Below are positions 24,118-33,137 of a stretch of DNA of 44,689 nucleotides, piece by piece; position 1 is the first letter of the stretch, and each line of letters begins with the position of its first letter. This stretch comes from Bacillota bacterium. GTDB lineage: Bacteria > Bacillota > Clostridia > Christensenellales > Aristaeellaceae. Below the pieces are notes generated by a model. That model was given only the letters and a program-made list of their open reading frames with translations, was not told the DNA's origin and searched no databases. The translations under genes and the position numbers were made by a program. The DNA lies in contig JAEYOV010000053.1 of NCBI GenBank assembly GCA_023411395.1, positions 1 to 44,689 of the forward strand, in the 5' to 3' direction.

Positions 24118-25023
24118 TCATTTCCCCAACAGCTTCACCAATACAGCCTTCTGGGCATGGAGGCGGTTTTCCGCCTGCTGGAAGATTTCCGCCGCATGTT
24201 CTTCCAGCACCTTTTCGGTGATTTCTTCCTCCCTATGGGCCGGCAGGCAGTGAAGCACGATGGCGTCCGGTTTGGCTGCCGCCATGGCCACATCGTTCAC
24301 CTGGTATCCTGCAAAAGCAGCCTTGCGGGCGGCCACTTCCTCTTCCATGCCCATAGAGGACCATACGTCGGTATACACCACATCGGCGTCCTTGCAGGCT
24401 TCAAGCACATCCTGGGTCAGGGTGAACAGCCCCGTTTCCGATGCCCATTTCATGATGCCAGCGTCTGGATCATACCCTTCGGGACAGGCTATCGCAACCT
24501 GCATGCCAAGCTTTACACCGCCTACGATGAAGGAGTTGGCCATGTTGTAGCCGTCCCCCACAAAGGCCAGCTTCAGGCCACGGAAGCTCTTTTTCAACTC
24601 CCTTATGGTCATCAAGTCCGCCAGCATCTGGCAGGGGTGCTCATGGTTGGTGAGGCCGTTGATGACGGGGATGGAACCGTACCTGGCCAGATCCTCCACC
24701 TCCTGCTGCTTAAAGGTACGGATCATGATACCGTCCAGATACCGGGACAGCACCCTGGCCGTATCCTGCACCGGTTCGCCCCGGCCGATATGCAAATCAT
24801 TGGAGGATAAGAACAGCGCGTATCCCCCCAACTCGTACATCCCCACCTCAAAGGATACCCTGGTGCGGGTGGAGGACTTTTGAAAGATCATGCCCAGCGT
24901 TTTATCCTGCAGGTATTTGTGGGCAATGCCGTGAGTCTTTTCGTATTTCAATTGGTCCGCCAGGTTCAAAATGTCCAGGATTTCTTCAGCGGAAAGATCG
25001 GAAAGCTTCAACAAATGCTTCAT
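24118..25023 (-). CDS. argF: ornithine carbamoyltransferase
   Basis: A 301-residue enzyme with the carbamoyl-phosphate motif SSTRTRVSFE, the HPCQMLADL motif, DVWSSMGME and the ornithine-side HCLPAHR with the conserved Cys. These combine to identify ornithine rather than aspartate carbamoyltransferase. It makes citrulline from ornithine. The gene overlaps argD by four bases (ATGA) and is the last of the operon. Confidence 0.97.
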   Translation of the reverse strand: MKHLLKLSDLSAEEILDILNLADQLKYEKTHGIAHKYLQDKTLGMIFQKSSTRTRVSFEVGMYELGGYALFLSSNDLHIGRGEPVQDTARVLSRYLDGIMIRTFKQQEVEDLARYGSIPVINGLTNHEHPCQMLADLMTIRELKKSFRGLKLAFVGDGYNMANSFIVGGVKLGMQVAIACPEGYDPDAGIMKWASETGLFTLTQDVLEACKDADVVYTDVWSSMGMEEEVAARKAAFAGYQVNDVAMAAAKPDAIVLHCLPAHREEEITEKVLEEHAAEIFQQAENRLHAQKAVLVKLLGK

Positions 25024-26183
25024 GACGCTATGGCCTCCTTCAATATCTCAATGCCTTGTATGAGTAGTTCCATGGGAATATTCAAAGCGGGCAGCAACCG
25101 CACCTTGTGTTTTGCGGTCAGCACCAGCACGCCTTTGTTTTGGCAGGCAGCCACCACTTCCTTGGCCGGCTTTTCCGTCTCGATCCCCAGCATCAGTCCA
25201 AGGCCGCTGATGCTTTTCACACCGGGCGCGTTTGCAAGCGTCTCAACAATATATTTCCCCTTTTCCCGGACACCCGCCAATAGCGCATCGTCCAAACGCT
25301 TCACAATGCTCAACGCGCCGGCGGCGCATACGGGATTTCCCCCAAAGGTGGAGCCATGGGTGCCGGAAGTGAGTACCCCGGCGGTTTTTTCGTTCATCAT
25401 GCAGGCGCCGATGGGCAGCCCGCCCCCCAGCCCCTTGGCGGTGGATACCGCATCCGGGGATATACCGTAGTGCATGTAGGCGTACAATTCCCCCGTGCGC
25501 CCGTTGCCCGTCTGCACTTCATCCACCAGAAGCAGCACGCCCTTTTCCTTGCACAGCGCGGCTACTTGCTGCACATAGTTTTTGTTCAGGACGTGGATTC
25601 CGCCCTCCCCCTGCACCATTTCCAGCATCACGGCACAGACCTTGGGGTTTTCAAGAACCGCCGCAATTTGGGAAAAATCATCCGGTTCCACATGCACAAA
25701 CCCCGGTGTGAATGGCCCGAAATTTTGATGGAAGCTGTTCTGCCCCGTGGCGGAAAGGGTGGTGACTGTGCGGCCGTGGAAGCTGTTTTCCAGTGTGACG
25801 ATCACCGGGCTTTCCTCGCCGCTGGTATCGCAGGCGAACTTCCGGGCCATCTTGATCATGCACTCGTTGGCCTCCGCCCCTGAGTTGCCGAAGAATACCT
25901 TTTTCATGCCCGTCTTTTCGCAAAGCAGCTTTGCCAGTTCCGCCTGGGGCGCGGTATAGTACAGGTTGCAGGCGTGGGGCAGGCGGCTTATCTGCTCACA
26001 CACCGCCTGCTGCCAAACATCATCCGCCACACCGAATATATTGACGGCGATGCCTGTGCCCATGTCAATGTACGTCTTGCCCGCATCATCTTTTATGAGG
26101 GAGCCTTTCCCCTCTGTAAGCGTAAGGTCAAAGCGGGCATAGGTGTTGGCCACGTAGGTTTGATCCGCATCTTTTATGTTCAT
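25020..26183 (-). CDS. argD: acetylornithine aminotransferase
   Basis: A 387-residue class III PLP aminotransferase. FGNSGAEANE, NSFHGRTVTTLSATGQ, LLVDEVQTGNGRTG and the PLP lysine in STAKGLGGGLPIGA are all present. It converts N-acetylglutamate semialdehyde to N-acetylornithine. The start has AGGAGGAGCCC-ATG. Ten-base gap to argB. Confidence 0.96.
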   Translation of the reverse strand: MNIKDADQTYVANTYARFDLTLTEGKGSLIKDDAGKTYIDMGTGIAVNIFGVADDVWQQAVCEQISRLPHACNLYYTAPQAELAKLLCEKTGMKKVFFGNSGAEANECMIKMARKFACDTSGEESPVIVTLENSFHGRTVTTLSATGQNSFHQNFGPFTPGFVHVEPDDFSQIAAVLENPKVCAVMLEMVQGEGGIHVLNKNYVQQVAALCKEKGVLLLVDEVQTGNGRTGELYAYMHYGISPDAVSTAKGLGGGLPIGACMMNEKTAGVLTSGTHGSTFGGNPVCAAGALSIVKRLDDALLAGVREKGKYIVETLANAPGVKSISGLGLMLGIETEKPAKEVVAACQNKGVLVLTAKHKVRLLPALNIPMELLIQGIEILKEAIAS

Positions 26184-26192
26184 GGGCTCCTC

Positions 26193-27044
26193 CTATTCGA
26201 ACATGGTGCCGACGCCCTCGTCGGTTAATACCTCAATCAATATGGCATGTGGCACGCGCCCGTCGATGATGAACACCTTTTTAACGCCCCGCCTGATGGC
26301 CTCGATGCAGCACTCCACCTTGGGAATCATGCCGCCGGAGATAATGCCTTCCCGCTGAAGCTGCGGCGCTTCGCTGACCCGCACTTTGGGGATGAGGGTG
26401 GATGGATCGTTCTTGTCTGTGAGCAGTCCCACGGTATCGGTCATGGAAATCATGCTCTCGGCCTTCAGCGTGCCCGCGATGCTTGCGGCGGCGGTATCGG
26501 CATTGATGTTGTACACATGGCCTTCCTTGTCGTACCCCACGGTGGAGATGACGGGAATATACCCCATGTCCAGCAGATCCAGAATGGGCTGGGTATTGAC
26601 ATTCGTAATTTCCCCCACATAGCCCAGCCGCTTATCCAGCACCTTCGCCTCGATCATCCCGCCATCCATGCCGCACAGGCCGATGGCCTTGCCGCCGATG
26701 TTCACGAGCTGCGCTACCAGGGTTTTGTTGATCTTGCCGGCCAGAACCATTTGAACCACATCGGCGGTCTCGGCATCGGTGACGCGAAGGCCATCCACAA
26801 ACTCGCTTTTTTTACCCATCTTTTGAAGCGTTTGGGATATTTCCGGCCCGCCGCCATGTACCAGCACCACCTTGATGCCGATCAAAGACAGCATGACGAT
26901 GTCTTTCATGACGGCAAGTTTCAGGTCGTCGTTGATCATGGCGTTTCCGCCGTACTTTACCACGATGATCTTGCTATTATAGCGCTGAATATAGGGCAAT
27001 GCCTCAATCAATACCTGCGCCCGCTGGGCGTTGTCAAGATGCAT
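26193..27044 (-). CDS. argB: acetylglutamate kinase
   Basis: A 283-residue amino acid kinase with VVKYGGNAM (ATP-binding Lys), VLVHGGGPEIS, the substrate-contacting DGLRVTDAE and GCEINT-like NINADTAAASIAG segment. The MHLDNAQRAQVLIEALPYI start is typical of longer, arginine-sensitive hexameric enzymes that carry an N-terminal helix, so feedback inhibition is likely. Confidence 0.97.
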   Translation of the reverse strand: MHLDNAQRAQVLIEALPYIQRYNSKIIVVKYGGNAMINDDLKLAVMKDIVMLSLIGIKVVLVHGGGPEISQTLQKMGKKSEFVDGLRVTDAETADVVQMVLAGKINKTLVAQLVNIGGKAIGLCGMDGGMIEAKVLDKRLGYVGEITNVNTQPILDLLDMGYIPVISTVGYDKEGHVYNINADTAAASIAGTLKAESMISMTDTVGLLTDKNDPSTLIPKVRVSEAPQLQREGIISGGMIPKVECCIEAIRRGVKKVFIIDGRVPHAILIEVLTDEGVGTMFE

Positions 27045-27059
27045 GACTTATTCCTCTCC

Positions 27060-28274
27060 TTACGTGCGGTAATCGCCATTGATTTTCACGTAATCATACG
27101 TCAAATCGCAGCCCCAGGCAGTGGCGGACTCGATACCATCATTCAGGCTGACCAGAATGTTGACCTCGCTCTTGGAAAGCACTTCTTTAGCCGTTTCCTC
27201 GCTGAAAGGGATGCCGGCGCCGTTTTTGCATACGGCGATATGCCCCGCCGCAGATGAAAAGGCTACGTCGATTTTTGCAATATCCACCGCCGCCCCGCTG
27301 TAGCCGATGGCGCACAGCACCCGGCCCCAGTTGGCATCCGCACCGAACATGGCGGATTTGAGTAAGCTGGAGCAGATGACGGATTTTGCAACCTTCCGGG
27401 CCGTTTCCTTATCGGCTGCCCCGGTTGTGATGCACGACAACAGCTTGGTGGCCCCTTCGCCATCCTTGGCAATGGCCTTGCAGAGCGTTGCGGTAACGGC
27501 ATTCAAAGCTTTGCAAAAAGCCTCAAACGCTTCCCCTTCCCTGTCGATCAACTCATTGCCCGCCTGGCCGTTGGCCAGGATGCTCACCATGTCGTTGGTG
27601 GAGGTATCGCCATCCACGCTGACCATGTGAAAGGTATCCTGCGTATCGTTGACCAGCGCCTTTTGAAGCATTTCAGGCGATATGGCCGCGTCGGTGGTCA
27701 AAAACACCAGCATGGTAGCCATGTTGGGGTGGATCATCCCCGAACCCTTGGCCATACCCCCCAGGCGGCAGGTTTTACCCCCGATCTCAAAGGAAACAGC
27801 CGCTTCCTTTTTGATGGTGTCGGTGGTCATAATGGCCTCCGCGGCAGCGCCTTCTCCATTAATGCTTAATGTTTGCACCAAGGCTGCCATATGCTCAGCC
27901 ATTGGACTTAGCGATAAAGGCTGCCCGATCACGCCTGTGGAAGCCACAATCACGTCGCTTGCGGAAATGGGCAAATGCTTTGCCAACAAATTGCACATGC
28001 CCTTGGCAATGTCGATACCGTCCGCGTTGCAGGTATTGGCATTGCCGCTGTTGCAGATGATAGCCTGAGCATAACCATCCGCAATGTTCTCCTTTGTCAC
28101 GTAAATCGGCGCGCCTTTGACCAGGTTGGTGGTATAAATGCTGGCTGCCGCAGCCTTTGTCTGGCTTATGATCAATGCCAGGTCTTTCTTCGTTTTGTTT
28201 TTGCGTATTCCGCAATGAACGCCAGATGCCAAAAATCCCTGGGCAGCGCATACGCCGCCTGAAATAAACTCCAT
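27060..28274 (-). CDS. argJ: bifunctional glutamate N-acetyltransferase / amino-acid acetyltransferase
   Basis: The 404-residue precursor has the self-cleavage site MAKGSGMIHPNMATMLV with nucleophile T187; cleavage gives alpha and beta chains. GNANTCNADG and STGVIGQPL are further hallmarks. It recycles the acetyl group from N-acetylornithine to glutamate, so the operon uses the cyclic arginine route, and no separate argA is seen. The start has AGGAGGATAAAAAT-ATG. Confidence 0.97.
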   Translation of the reverse strand: MEFISGGVCAAQGFLASGVHCGIRKNKTKKDLALIISQTKAAAASIYTTNLVKGAPIYVTKENIADGYAQAIICNSGNANTCNADGIDIAKGMCNLLAKHLPISASDVIVASTGVIGQPLSLSPMAEHMAALVQTLSINGEGAAAEAIMTTDTIKKEAAVSFEIGGKTCRLGGMAKGSGMIHPNMATMLVFLTTDAAISPEMLQKALVNDTQDTFHMVSVDGDTSTNDMVSILANGQAGNELIDREGEAFEAFCKALNAVTATLCKAIAKDGEGATKLLSCITTGAADKETARKVAKSVICSSLLKSAMFGADANWGRVLCAIGYSGAAVDIAKIDVAFSSAAGHIAVCKNGAGIPFSEETAKEVLSKSEVNILVSLNDGIESATAWGCDLTYDYVKINGDYRT

Positions 28275-28286
28275 ATTTTTATCCTC

Positions 28287-29231
28287 CTAGCAGTTAAGGC
28301 CGGAGAACTCCTCCGCCCCAAGCATCAGGTTCAGGCACTGCACCGCCGCACCGGAGGCGCCCTTGCCCAGGTTGTCAAAGCTTGCGATGAGTAGCAGCCT
28401 GTCGTCGTTACCGCTGATCATAATTTCCATATAGTCCTTACCAGCCAGCGCATTGGCAGCCAGGTAGCCACCCATTTCCTCACCCGCTTCAAGCGGCAGC
28501 ACGCGAACCAGCTTTTCGCCCTGATAATGGGCGGAATACAGTTCATGCAATACCCTTCGGGTGATTTTACAATTTAAGAGCCTTGCGTGCAGCGGCACCG
28601 ATACCGCCATGCCGCTGTAAAAGTCCGCCACGATGGGGTTAAAGAAAGGGGCAAAAACAAGGCCGCTCACCTTCTGCATTTCCGCAAGGTGCTTGTGTGC
28701 CTGGGTCAGTGCATATTGCCGGGGGCTGTTATATGCTGTAGAGCGGTCCGGCGCCTCATATTCCGCGATCATCTTCTTGCCCCCGCCAGAATACCCTGTC
28801 ACCGTGTGACACACGATGGGATAATCGATTGGCAGCACCCCCGCCTTGATGAGGGGATAGACAAGCGCCGCGAACCCGCTGGCATGGCAACCCGGCACGG
28901 AAACCCTGCTCCCCTTTTGAACCGCTTCTCTGTGCTCTGCGGACAATTCGGGAAACCCGTACGCCCAGCCCATCATCGTCCTATGGGCGGTGGAGGCGTC
29001 CAGGATACGAACAGGAAGGCCTTCCGCCAGGCGTACCGCTTCCCTGGCCGCCTCGTCCGGCAGGCACAGGATGACGATATCCGCCTCTTGCATCCTTTGC
29101 CTTCGCTCCTTTACATCCTTGCGAAGCGCATCCTCAATGGGTATCAACTGGATGTCTTCCCGCCCGTTTAGCCGCCGGGCAATGTTCAGCCCCGTGGTAC
29201 CCTCCTGGCCGTCGATAAATACCTTCGCCAT
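28287..29231 (-). CDS. argC: N-acetyl-gamma-glutamyl-phosphate reductase, type 2
   Basis: The 314-residue protein belongs to the shorter ArgC type: MAKVFIDGQEGTTGLNIARRL at the N terminus, catalytic Cys in VPGCHASGF, TVTGYSGGGKKMI and LGKGASGAAVQCLN at the end. It reduces acetylglutamyl phosphate to the semialdehyde. I chose ATG 29231, which has GGGAGGGAACCGC upstream; the frame continues five codons further without a site. First gene of argCJBDF. Confidence 0.96.
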   Translation of the reverse strand: MAKVFIDGQEGTTGLNIARRLNGREDIQLIPIEDALRKDVKERRQRMQEADIVILCLPDEAAREAVRLAEGLPVRILDASTAHRTMMGWAYGFPELSAEHREAVQKGSRVSVPGCHASGFAALVYPLIKAGVLPIDYPIVCHTVTGYSGGGKKMIAEYEAPDRSTAYNSPRQYALTQAHKHLAEMQKVSGLVFAPFFNPIVADFYSGMAVSVPLHARLLNCKITRRVLHELYSAHYQGEKLVRVLPLEAGEEMGGYLAANALAGKDYMEIMISGNDDRLLLIASFDNLGKGASGAAVQCLNLMLGAEEFSGLNC

Positions 29232-29269
29232 GCGGTTCCCTCCCAAGAAGCATAATCATTCCGGAATTG

Positions 29270-29314
29270 TGAATAATTATACGTGTATTATACGGCTGAA
29301 ATAACCGTTGTCAA
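29270..29314 (-). promoter_or_regulatory. promoter and possible ArgR box of the arginine operon
   Basis: TTGACA (29309-29314), 16-bp spacer, TATAAT (29287-29292) on the minus strand. Between the -10 box and the leader, TGAATAATTATAC (plus-strand reading, 29270-29282) has the left half of an ARG box (TGAAT plus AT-rich centre), and GTGTATTATAC follows on. The box is imperfect, but position and pathway fit ArgR repression by arginine. Confidence 0.65.
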
Positions 29315-29345
29315 GGATTTTTTGTATTTTTCAGCATTTCAACAT

Positions 29346-29394
29346 AAGAAAAAGCTCCCTTTTCTGCATTTGTCATGCAAACAGAAAAGGGAGC
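29346..29394 (-). terminator. strong intrinsic terminator of the TrpXYZ-type operon
   Basis: A 13-bp perfect stem (GCTCCCTTTTCTG with CAGAAAAGGGAGC, 29354-29394) is followed on the minus strand by TTTTTCTT, 17 bases after the ATPase stop. Confidence 0.93.
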
Positions 29395-29410
29395 ATCACT
29401 TACGTACCGA

Positions 29411-30214
29411 TTACTTCTTCATTGATAAGAGCACCCGGTCGGTATTCAAACGCGCGCCGCTTGATTTGGCATAGCGCTCCAGCAGTTCATCCAGCGTCAT
29501 ATTTGAACGCTCCTGCCCCTTGATGTCCAAAATGATCCTGCCTGCATCCATCATGATGGTGCGGCTGCCCAGCGAAAGTGCCGAAACCATGTTGTGGGTA
29601 ATCATCATGGTGGTGATCCCCTGCTGTGCAACAATGTCCCGGGTGATATTGAGCACCGTCTCCGCGGTGCTCGGATCAAGCGCCGCGGTATGCTCATCCA
29701 GCAAAAGCAGCTTGGGTGCGGCGACGGTAGCCATGAGTAGTGTCATGGCCTGCCGCTGCCCGCCGGATAACAGGCCCACCTTGGTTTTCATGCGGTTCTC
29801 CAGCCCCATATGAAACTCCGCCAGCCTGTCGCGGAAAAAGGCCTGATCGCTTTTTTTAACCGCCCGGGAAAAAGGCCCCCTGGAGCCTCTGGCATGCGCC
29901 AGTGCCAGGTTTTCCTCAATGGTCATGTCAGGGGCGGTGCCCTTCATGGGGTCCTGAAACAGCCGGCCGATGATGTGCGCCCTTTTGTATTCTTTCATCC
30001 AGGTGATGTCCCTGCCATCGAGCATAATACGTCCGGCCTCCGGGTCATGGGTACCACAGATGGCATTGAACAGCGACGATTTCCCCGCCCCGTTGGAGCC
30101 TAATACCGTCACAAACTCACCCTTATCCAGATGCAGGGAAAGGCTATCCAGCGCCTTGTACTCGTTCACCGTGCCTTTGGAAAAGACGAGGGACAGGTTT
30201 TCAATGTCCAGCAT
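29411..30214 (-). CDS. ABC transporter ATP-binding protein, TrpXYZ type (predicted tryptophan importer)
   Basis: A 267-residue ABC ATPase with Walker A GSNGAGKSS, signature LLSGGQRQAM, and Walker B LLLLDEHTAALDP. The His in DEHTAALDP in place of the usual DEPT is characteristic of this transporter family. The start at 30214 (MLDIENLSL) has GGGAGGGG and overlaps the permease gene by 14 bases; the longer frame to 30355 lies inside the permease gene. Substrate assignment rests on the upstream T-box. Confidence 0.9.
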   Translation of the reverse strand: MLDIENLSLVFSKGTVNEYKALDSLSLHLDKGEFVTVLGSNGAGKSSLFNAICGTHDPEAGRIMLDGRDITWMKEYKRAHIIGRLFQDPMKGTAPDMTIEENLALAHARGSRGPFSRAVKKSDQAFFRDRLAEFHMGLENRMKTKVGLLSGGQRQAMTLLMATVAAPKLLLLDEHTAALDPSTAETVLNITRDIVAQQGITTMMITHNMVSALSLGSRTIMMDAGRIILDIKGQERSNMTLDELLERYAKSSGARLNTDRVLLSMKK

Positions 30215-31115
30215 TTTGCGTCCCCTCCCTTTTGCGCAAGCTTCGGCGGATATTCTTGCGGATATGGGGGATGGCCAGCGCCGCGCCCACGATGACGGCG
30301 GCAACCAGCCGGAAGGCGTAAGCCGGCAATATGCTGGAACGGAAGGCAAAGGCAAGAATCAGCCGGTACAAAAACGAACCGGCAACACAGGATACAAGTC
30401 CAACGGTAACGCCTCTTTTGCCAAAGATGACTTCGCCGATGATTACCGAGGCAATGCCCACCACCACCATGCCGATGCCGGCGTTGACATCCGCATAGCC
30501 CTGAAGCTGCGCCGCCATGGCCCCCGAAAGCGCCACCAGGCCGTTGGCCAGGGAAAGTGCCAGCACCTTCATCAGCCCGGCGTTGATGGAGGAGGAGCGG
30601 ACCATGTCCTCATTGTTGCCTGTGGCCCGGATGCAAAGGCCTACATGGGTTTTGAAAAACAAAATCAAAAGCCCTACGCATGCTCCCGCGAACAAAACCG
30701 CCACCCCGGCGGCCACAAGATCGCGGCCCTCCTTGGCAATGCCTGGGAAAAGACCATAGGCTTCCTTGAATAACGTTTTGGACAGAGCGAGATTCGGCGT
30801 TCCTCCCAGTATAAACAGGTTCACGGAATACAGCCCGCTCATCACGAGAATACCGGCGAGGATAGGATAAATGCCCGCCTTCGTCTGTAAAAGCCCGGTA
30901 ACAGACCCTGCCAGCATGCCGCAAAGCAGTGCCGCCAGCAAACCGGGCAGGGGATGGCCGGCGGCTGTCAATACCGCCGATACGGCCATCCCCAAAGTGA
31001 AGCTGCCATCAGTTGTCAAGTCGGGTGTGTTGAGGATGCGGAACGCAACATAGACGCCCACCGCCAGCACGGCATAGATCAGTCCCTGGTGGACGGCTCC
31101 CATCAGTTGGTTCAA
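30201..31115 (-). CDS. ABC transporter permease, TrpXYZ type
   Basis: A 304-residue permease with about eight hydrophobic segments, related to the branched-chain amino acid/ribose permease fold (LNTPDLTTDGSFTLGMAV, VGIASVIIGEVIFGKR). The start is a TTG at 31113-31115 with a very strong AAAGGAGG site. The family accompanies ABC_sub_bind binding proteins such as the next gene. Its basic C terminus (HIRKNIRRSLRKREG) is probably cytoplasmic. Confidence 0.9.
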   Translation of the reverse strand: MNQLMGAVHQGLIYAVLAVGVYVAFRILNTPDLTTDGSFTLGMAVSAVLTAAGHPLPGLLAALLCGMLAGSVTGLLQTKAGIYPILAGILVMSGLYSVNLFILGGTPNLALSKTLFKEAYGLFPGIAKEGRDLVAAGVAVLFAGACVGLLILFFKTHVGLCIRATGNNEDMVRSSSINAGLMKVLALSLANGLVALSGAMAAQLQGYADVNAGIGMVVVGIASVIIGEVIFGKRGVTVGLVSCVAGSFLYRLILAFAFRSSILPAYAFRLVAAVIVGAALAIPHIRKNIRRSLRKREGTQNAGH

Positions 31116-31139
31116 GGCGATCCTCCTTTCGGATATTGA

Positions 31140-32102
31140 TTATTCCACAATCACGGCGCTGTCCAGCACTTCCTGCGGCACGGTCACGCCGATTAAATCA
31201 GCGGTGGTCTTGTTGATGACGGTGGTGAACTTATCCACCACCACGGCGGGAATATCCGCTACCGGCGTGCCCGTCAGATGCTTGTGCACCATATCGGCAA
31301 CGATAGCGCCGATCTCCGGGTCGCTGATGGAAATGGTGGCAAAGGCGCCGGAATTCACCATCACGGCGGAGGAACCGTACACCGGGATTTTGGCGTCCCT
31401 TGCCACCTGGGAAATGACTTGCATAGCGTCCTGTATCACGCTATCGTTGGGGATGAACATGCCGGTGACGCCCTGGTCAACAAGAGACAGCGCCGCCTCG
31501 TACACCTCGGAGCTGGCGGTGACGACTGCTTCCTTGTAGGTGTAGCCATTGGCGCTAAGGTAGGCTTTGGCGTTTTCAATGGTGGTGACGGAGTTCACCT
31601 GGCTGGTGCAATAGATGAGGCCGAAGTCCCTGGCTTCCGGCGTCAGCGTCGCCGCCAGCTTGAAATTTTCACTGATGGGGATGGCATTGGAAGCTCCGGT
31701 GGCATTCCTGTCCGGCTTTGCCATATCGGTGATGACGCCCGCGCCAATCGGGTTGGCTACAGAGATGAAGAATACAGGGATATCGCTTTCCAGGTTCACC
31801 ACGGCCTGGGCGGCAGGCGTTGCGATGGCGACGATCAAATCCATCTTTTCATCCATCACACCCTGGGCGATGGTGTACAGGTTGCTCATGTCACCGGAAG
31901 CATTTTTCTCCACGAAGGTAACTTTATCCTCCGTGTAGCCAAGCTCCCGCATGCGGGCGATAAAGCCTTCGCGCATATCCTTGAAAGCGCCGTTTTCCAC
32001 CAGTTGGACGATGGCCACCTTGAGCGGTTCTTCGGCAAGGGCACAGGCGGTTGTGAAAAGTACGAGTACCAGAGCGGCGGCGAGGGCTAGCAATTTTTTC
32101 AT
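31140..32102 (-). CDS. ABC transporter substrate-binding protein, TrpX type (ABC_sub_bind family)
   Basis: A 320-residue exported binding protein. The signal peptide MKKLLALAAALVLVLFTTACALA ends either with a signal-peptidase site (ALA) or with a weak lipobox around TTAC, so it may be a lipoprotein. The family pattern is clear: VAIVQLVENGAFKDMREGF, VAIATPAAQAV, FISVANPIGAG, and VIQDAMQVI. The start at 32102 has GGAAGGGGAATCATC upstream. First structural gene after the T-box leader. Confidence 0.92.
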   Translation of the reverse strand: MKKLLALAAALVLVLFTTACALAEEPLKVAIVQLVENGAFKDMREGFIARMRELGYTEDKVTFVEKNASGDMSNLYTIAQGVMDEKMDLIVAIATPAAQAVVNLESDIPVFFISVANPIGAGVITDMAKPDRNATGASNAIPISENFKLAATLTPEARDFGLIYCTSQVNSVTTIENAKAYLSANGYTYKEAVVTASSEVYEAALSLVDQGVTGMFIPNDSVIQDAMQVISQVARDAKIPVYGSSAVMVNSGAFATISISDPEIGAIVADMVHKHLTGTPVADIPAVVVDKFTTVINKTTADLIGVTVPQEVLDSAVIVE

Positions 32103-32194
32103 GATGATTCCCCTTCCGATCATTCAATTTGGGTTACCGGTTTTCTGCAATGTCGGAAAAGATGCGGCCATGGCCGGGTAAGCTTCCGCCTAAT

Positions 32195-32432
32195 AAAAAA
32201 ACACCTGTCCTTGATCAAGGACAGATGCTAAACATCTGCGGTACCACCTTGCTTGGCGGCTAAGCCGCCCGGCTCGTCAGAGTGCCGACACACTCCTCTC
32301 CCTTTCACGCTGGAGCTGCGTCGCGGAATACTCGGCTTTACGCCTTTCCCCGCGCCCTCCGTGGTCCATTTGCCGCCCCGCCTTCTACCGGGCTTCCACC
32401 TGCCCCGGCTCTCTGTAAGCGCGCCTGCGGTT
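32195..32432 (-). ncRNA. T-box riboswitch leader, tryptophan (UGG) specifier
   Basis: The minus strand contains the T-box AAGGTGGTACCGCAG at 32236-32250. It is followed by the competing terminator stem CTGTCCTT-GATC-AAGGACAG (32205-32224) and a T7 run (32195-32201). The AAGG of the T-box can pair with CCTT to form the antiterminator. In the 3' side of stem I the sequence AATGGACCAC places a UGG codon at 32366-32368 in the specifier position, i.e. tryptophan. Uncharged tRNA-Trp would therefore switch on the downstream importer. The specifier was assigned by eye without full folding. Confidence 0.88.
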
Positions 32433-32459
32433 TGATCTCCACATCGTAGGTTTGGTTGT

Positions 32460-32488
32460 ATTAAATCACATGCCGCTTTTTCTGTCAA
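32460..32488 (-). promoter_or_regulatory. sigma-A promoter of the T-box/TrpXYZ operon
   Basis: TTGACA (32483-32488), 17-bp spacer, TTTAAT (32460-32465) on the minus strand, about 25 bases before the base of T-box stem I. Confidence 0.85.
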
Positions 32489-32539
32489 GGGTAAAATTTG
32501 TTCTGTGGCTATTGCACAAAAACAATGTATACAGCATAA

Positions 32540-32568
32540 ATCCTTTGGGCAAAGCCCTCACGGTGTCA
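32540..32568. repeat. degenerate single arm of the TCATCCTGAGGG inverted repeat
   Basis: ATCCTTTGGGCAAAGCCCTCA and the following bases match the right arm of the repeat at 23925-23954 at about 22 of 29 positions. No partner arm is found nearby. It lies between the tryptophan operon promoter and the phosphodiesterase gene. Confidence 0.45.
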
Positions 32569-32626
32569 TACAGCGTTGCTTGAATGATAAATGGCAGCGG
32601 TTTTTTACGATAAAATTCAATGTGGG

Positions 32627-33127
32627 TTAAAAATATAGAATCTGCGGCTTCAGTACGTCATCCGGAGAAATGTCCAGCAGGCCGAATGTCGGGCCCGGCC
32701 CCACCGGCAGCGATACCGAACCGGGATTAAAAAGAAGGATGCCTTCCTTCTCCTTTATATAAGCGCGGTGCGTATGACCGAACAGGGCGGCACTGCACTG
32801 CCTGTCCCTTGCGGCATCGATTAAAAACCTGTCGGTAAGCTTCGCCCGCTGCCGGTGCCCGTGGGTAAGGAAAAGCCAAAGGCCTTCCGCTTTTAAGACC
32901 GCTTCTTCCAAAAGACCTGTCATGGCATAGTCATTGTTCCCCCGCACCGCCTGGATGATTGCCTTTGGATTATGCTTTTTCATCATTTGTTTCAAGTCAT
33001 AAAAATCCAAAACGCCGTCCCCGAGAAACGCAAACAAATCGATTTTTCCATGCTTTATGGCCGCTTCCACTGCCTGCCGCAAAGCGGTCGTATCTCCATG
33101 GCTGTCGCTGAACAATGCCGCGCGCAT
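32627..33127 (-). CDS. metallophosphoesterase, YfcE/MJ0936 family
   Basis: A 166-residue calcineurin-like phosphoesterase with all metal motifs in order: FSDSHGD, FLGDGVLD, VRGNND, LTHGH and FGHTH. Small proteins of this family hydrolyse phosphodiesters; the natural substrate is usually unknown. The start at 33127 (MRAALF) has GTAGGAGACCACAA upstream; the longer frame overlaps the RNase PH fusion and is not used. It follows the fusion gene by ten bases, the pairing seen in many Firmicutes where YsnB-type phosphatases follow rph and rdgB. Confidence 0.93.
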   Translation of the reverse strand: MRAALFSDSHGDTTALRQAVEAAIKHGKIDLFAFLGDGVLDFYDLKQMMKKHNPKAIIQAVRGNNDYAMTGLLEEAVLKAEGLWLFLTHGHRQRAKLTDRFLIDAARDRQCSAALFGHTHRAYIKEKEGILLFNPGSVSLPVGPGPTFGLLDISPDDVLKPQILYF

Positions 33128-33137
33128 TTGTGGTCTC

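Noticed and set aside
26247..27257. 336-codon plus-strand open frame opposite argB
   Set aside because: Antisense to argB and argJ with no ribosome binding site; typical shadow frame.
32501..32626. Small gene between the tryptophan operon promoter and the phosphodiesterase gene
   Set aside because: No frame with a start signal; only a degenerate repeat arm is visible.
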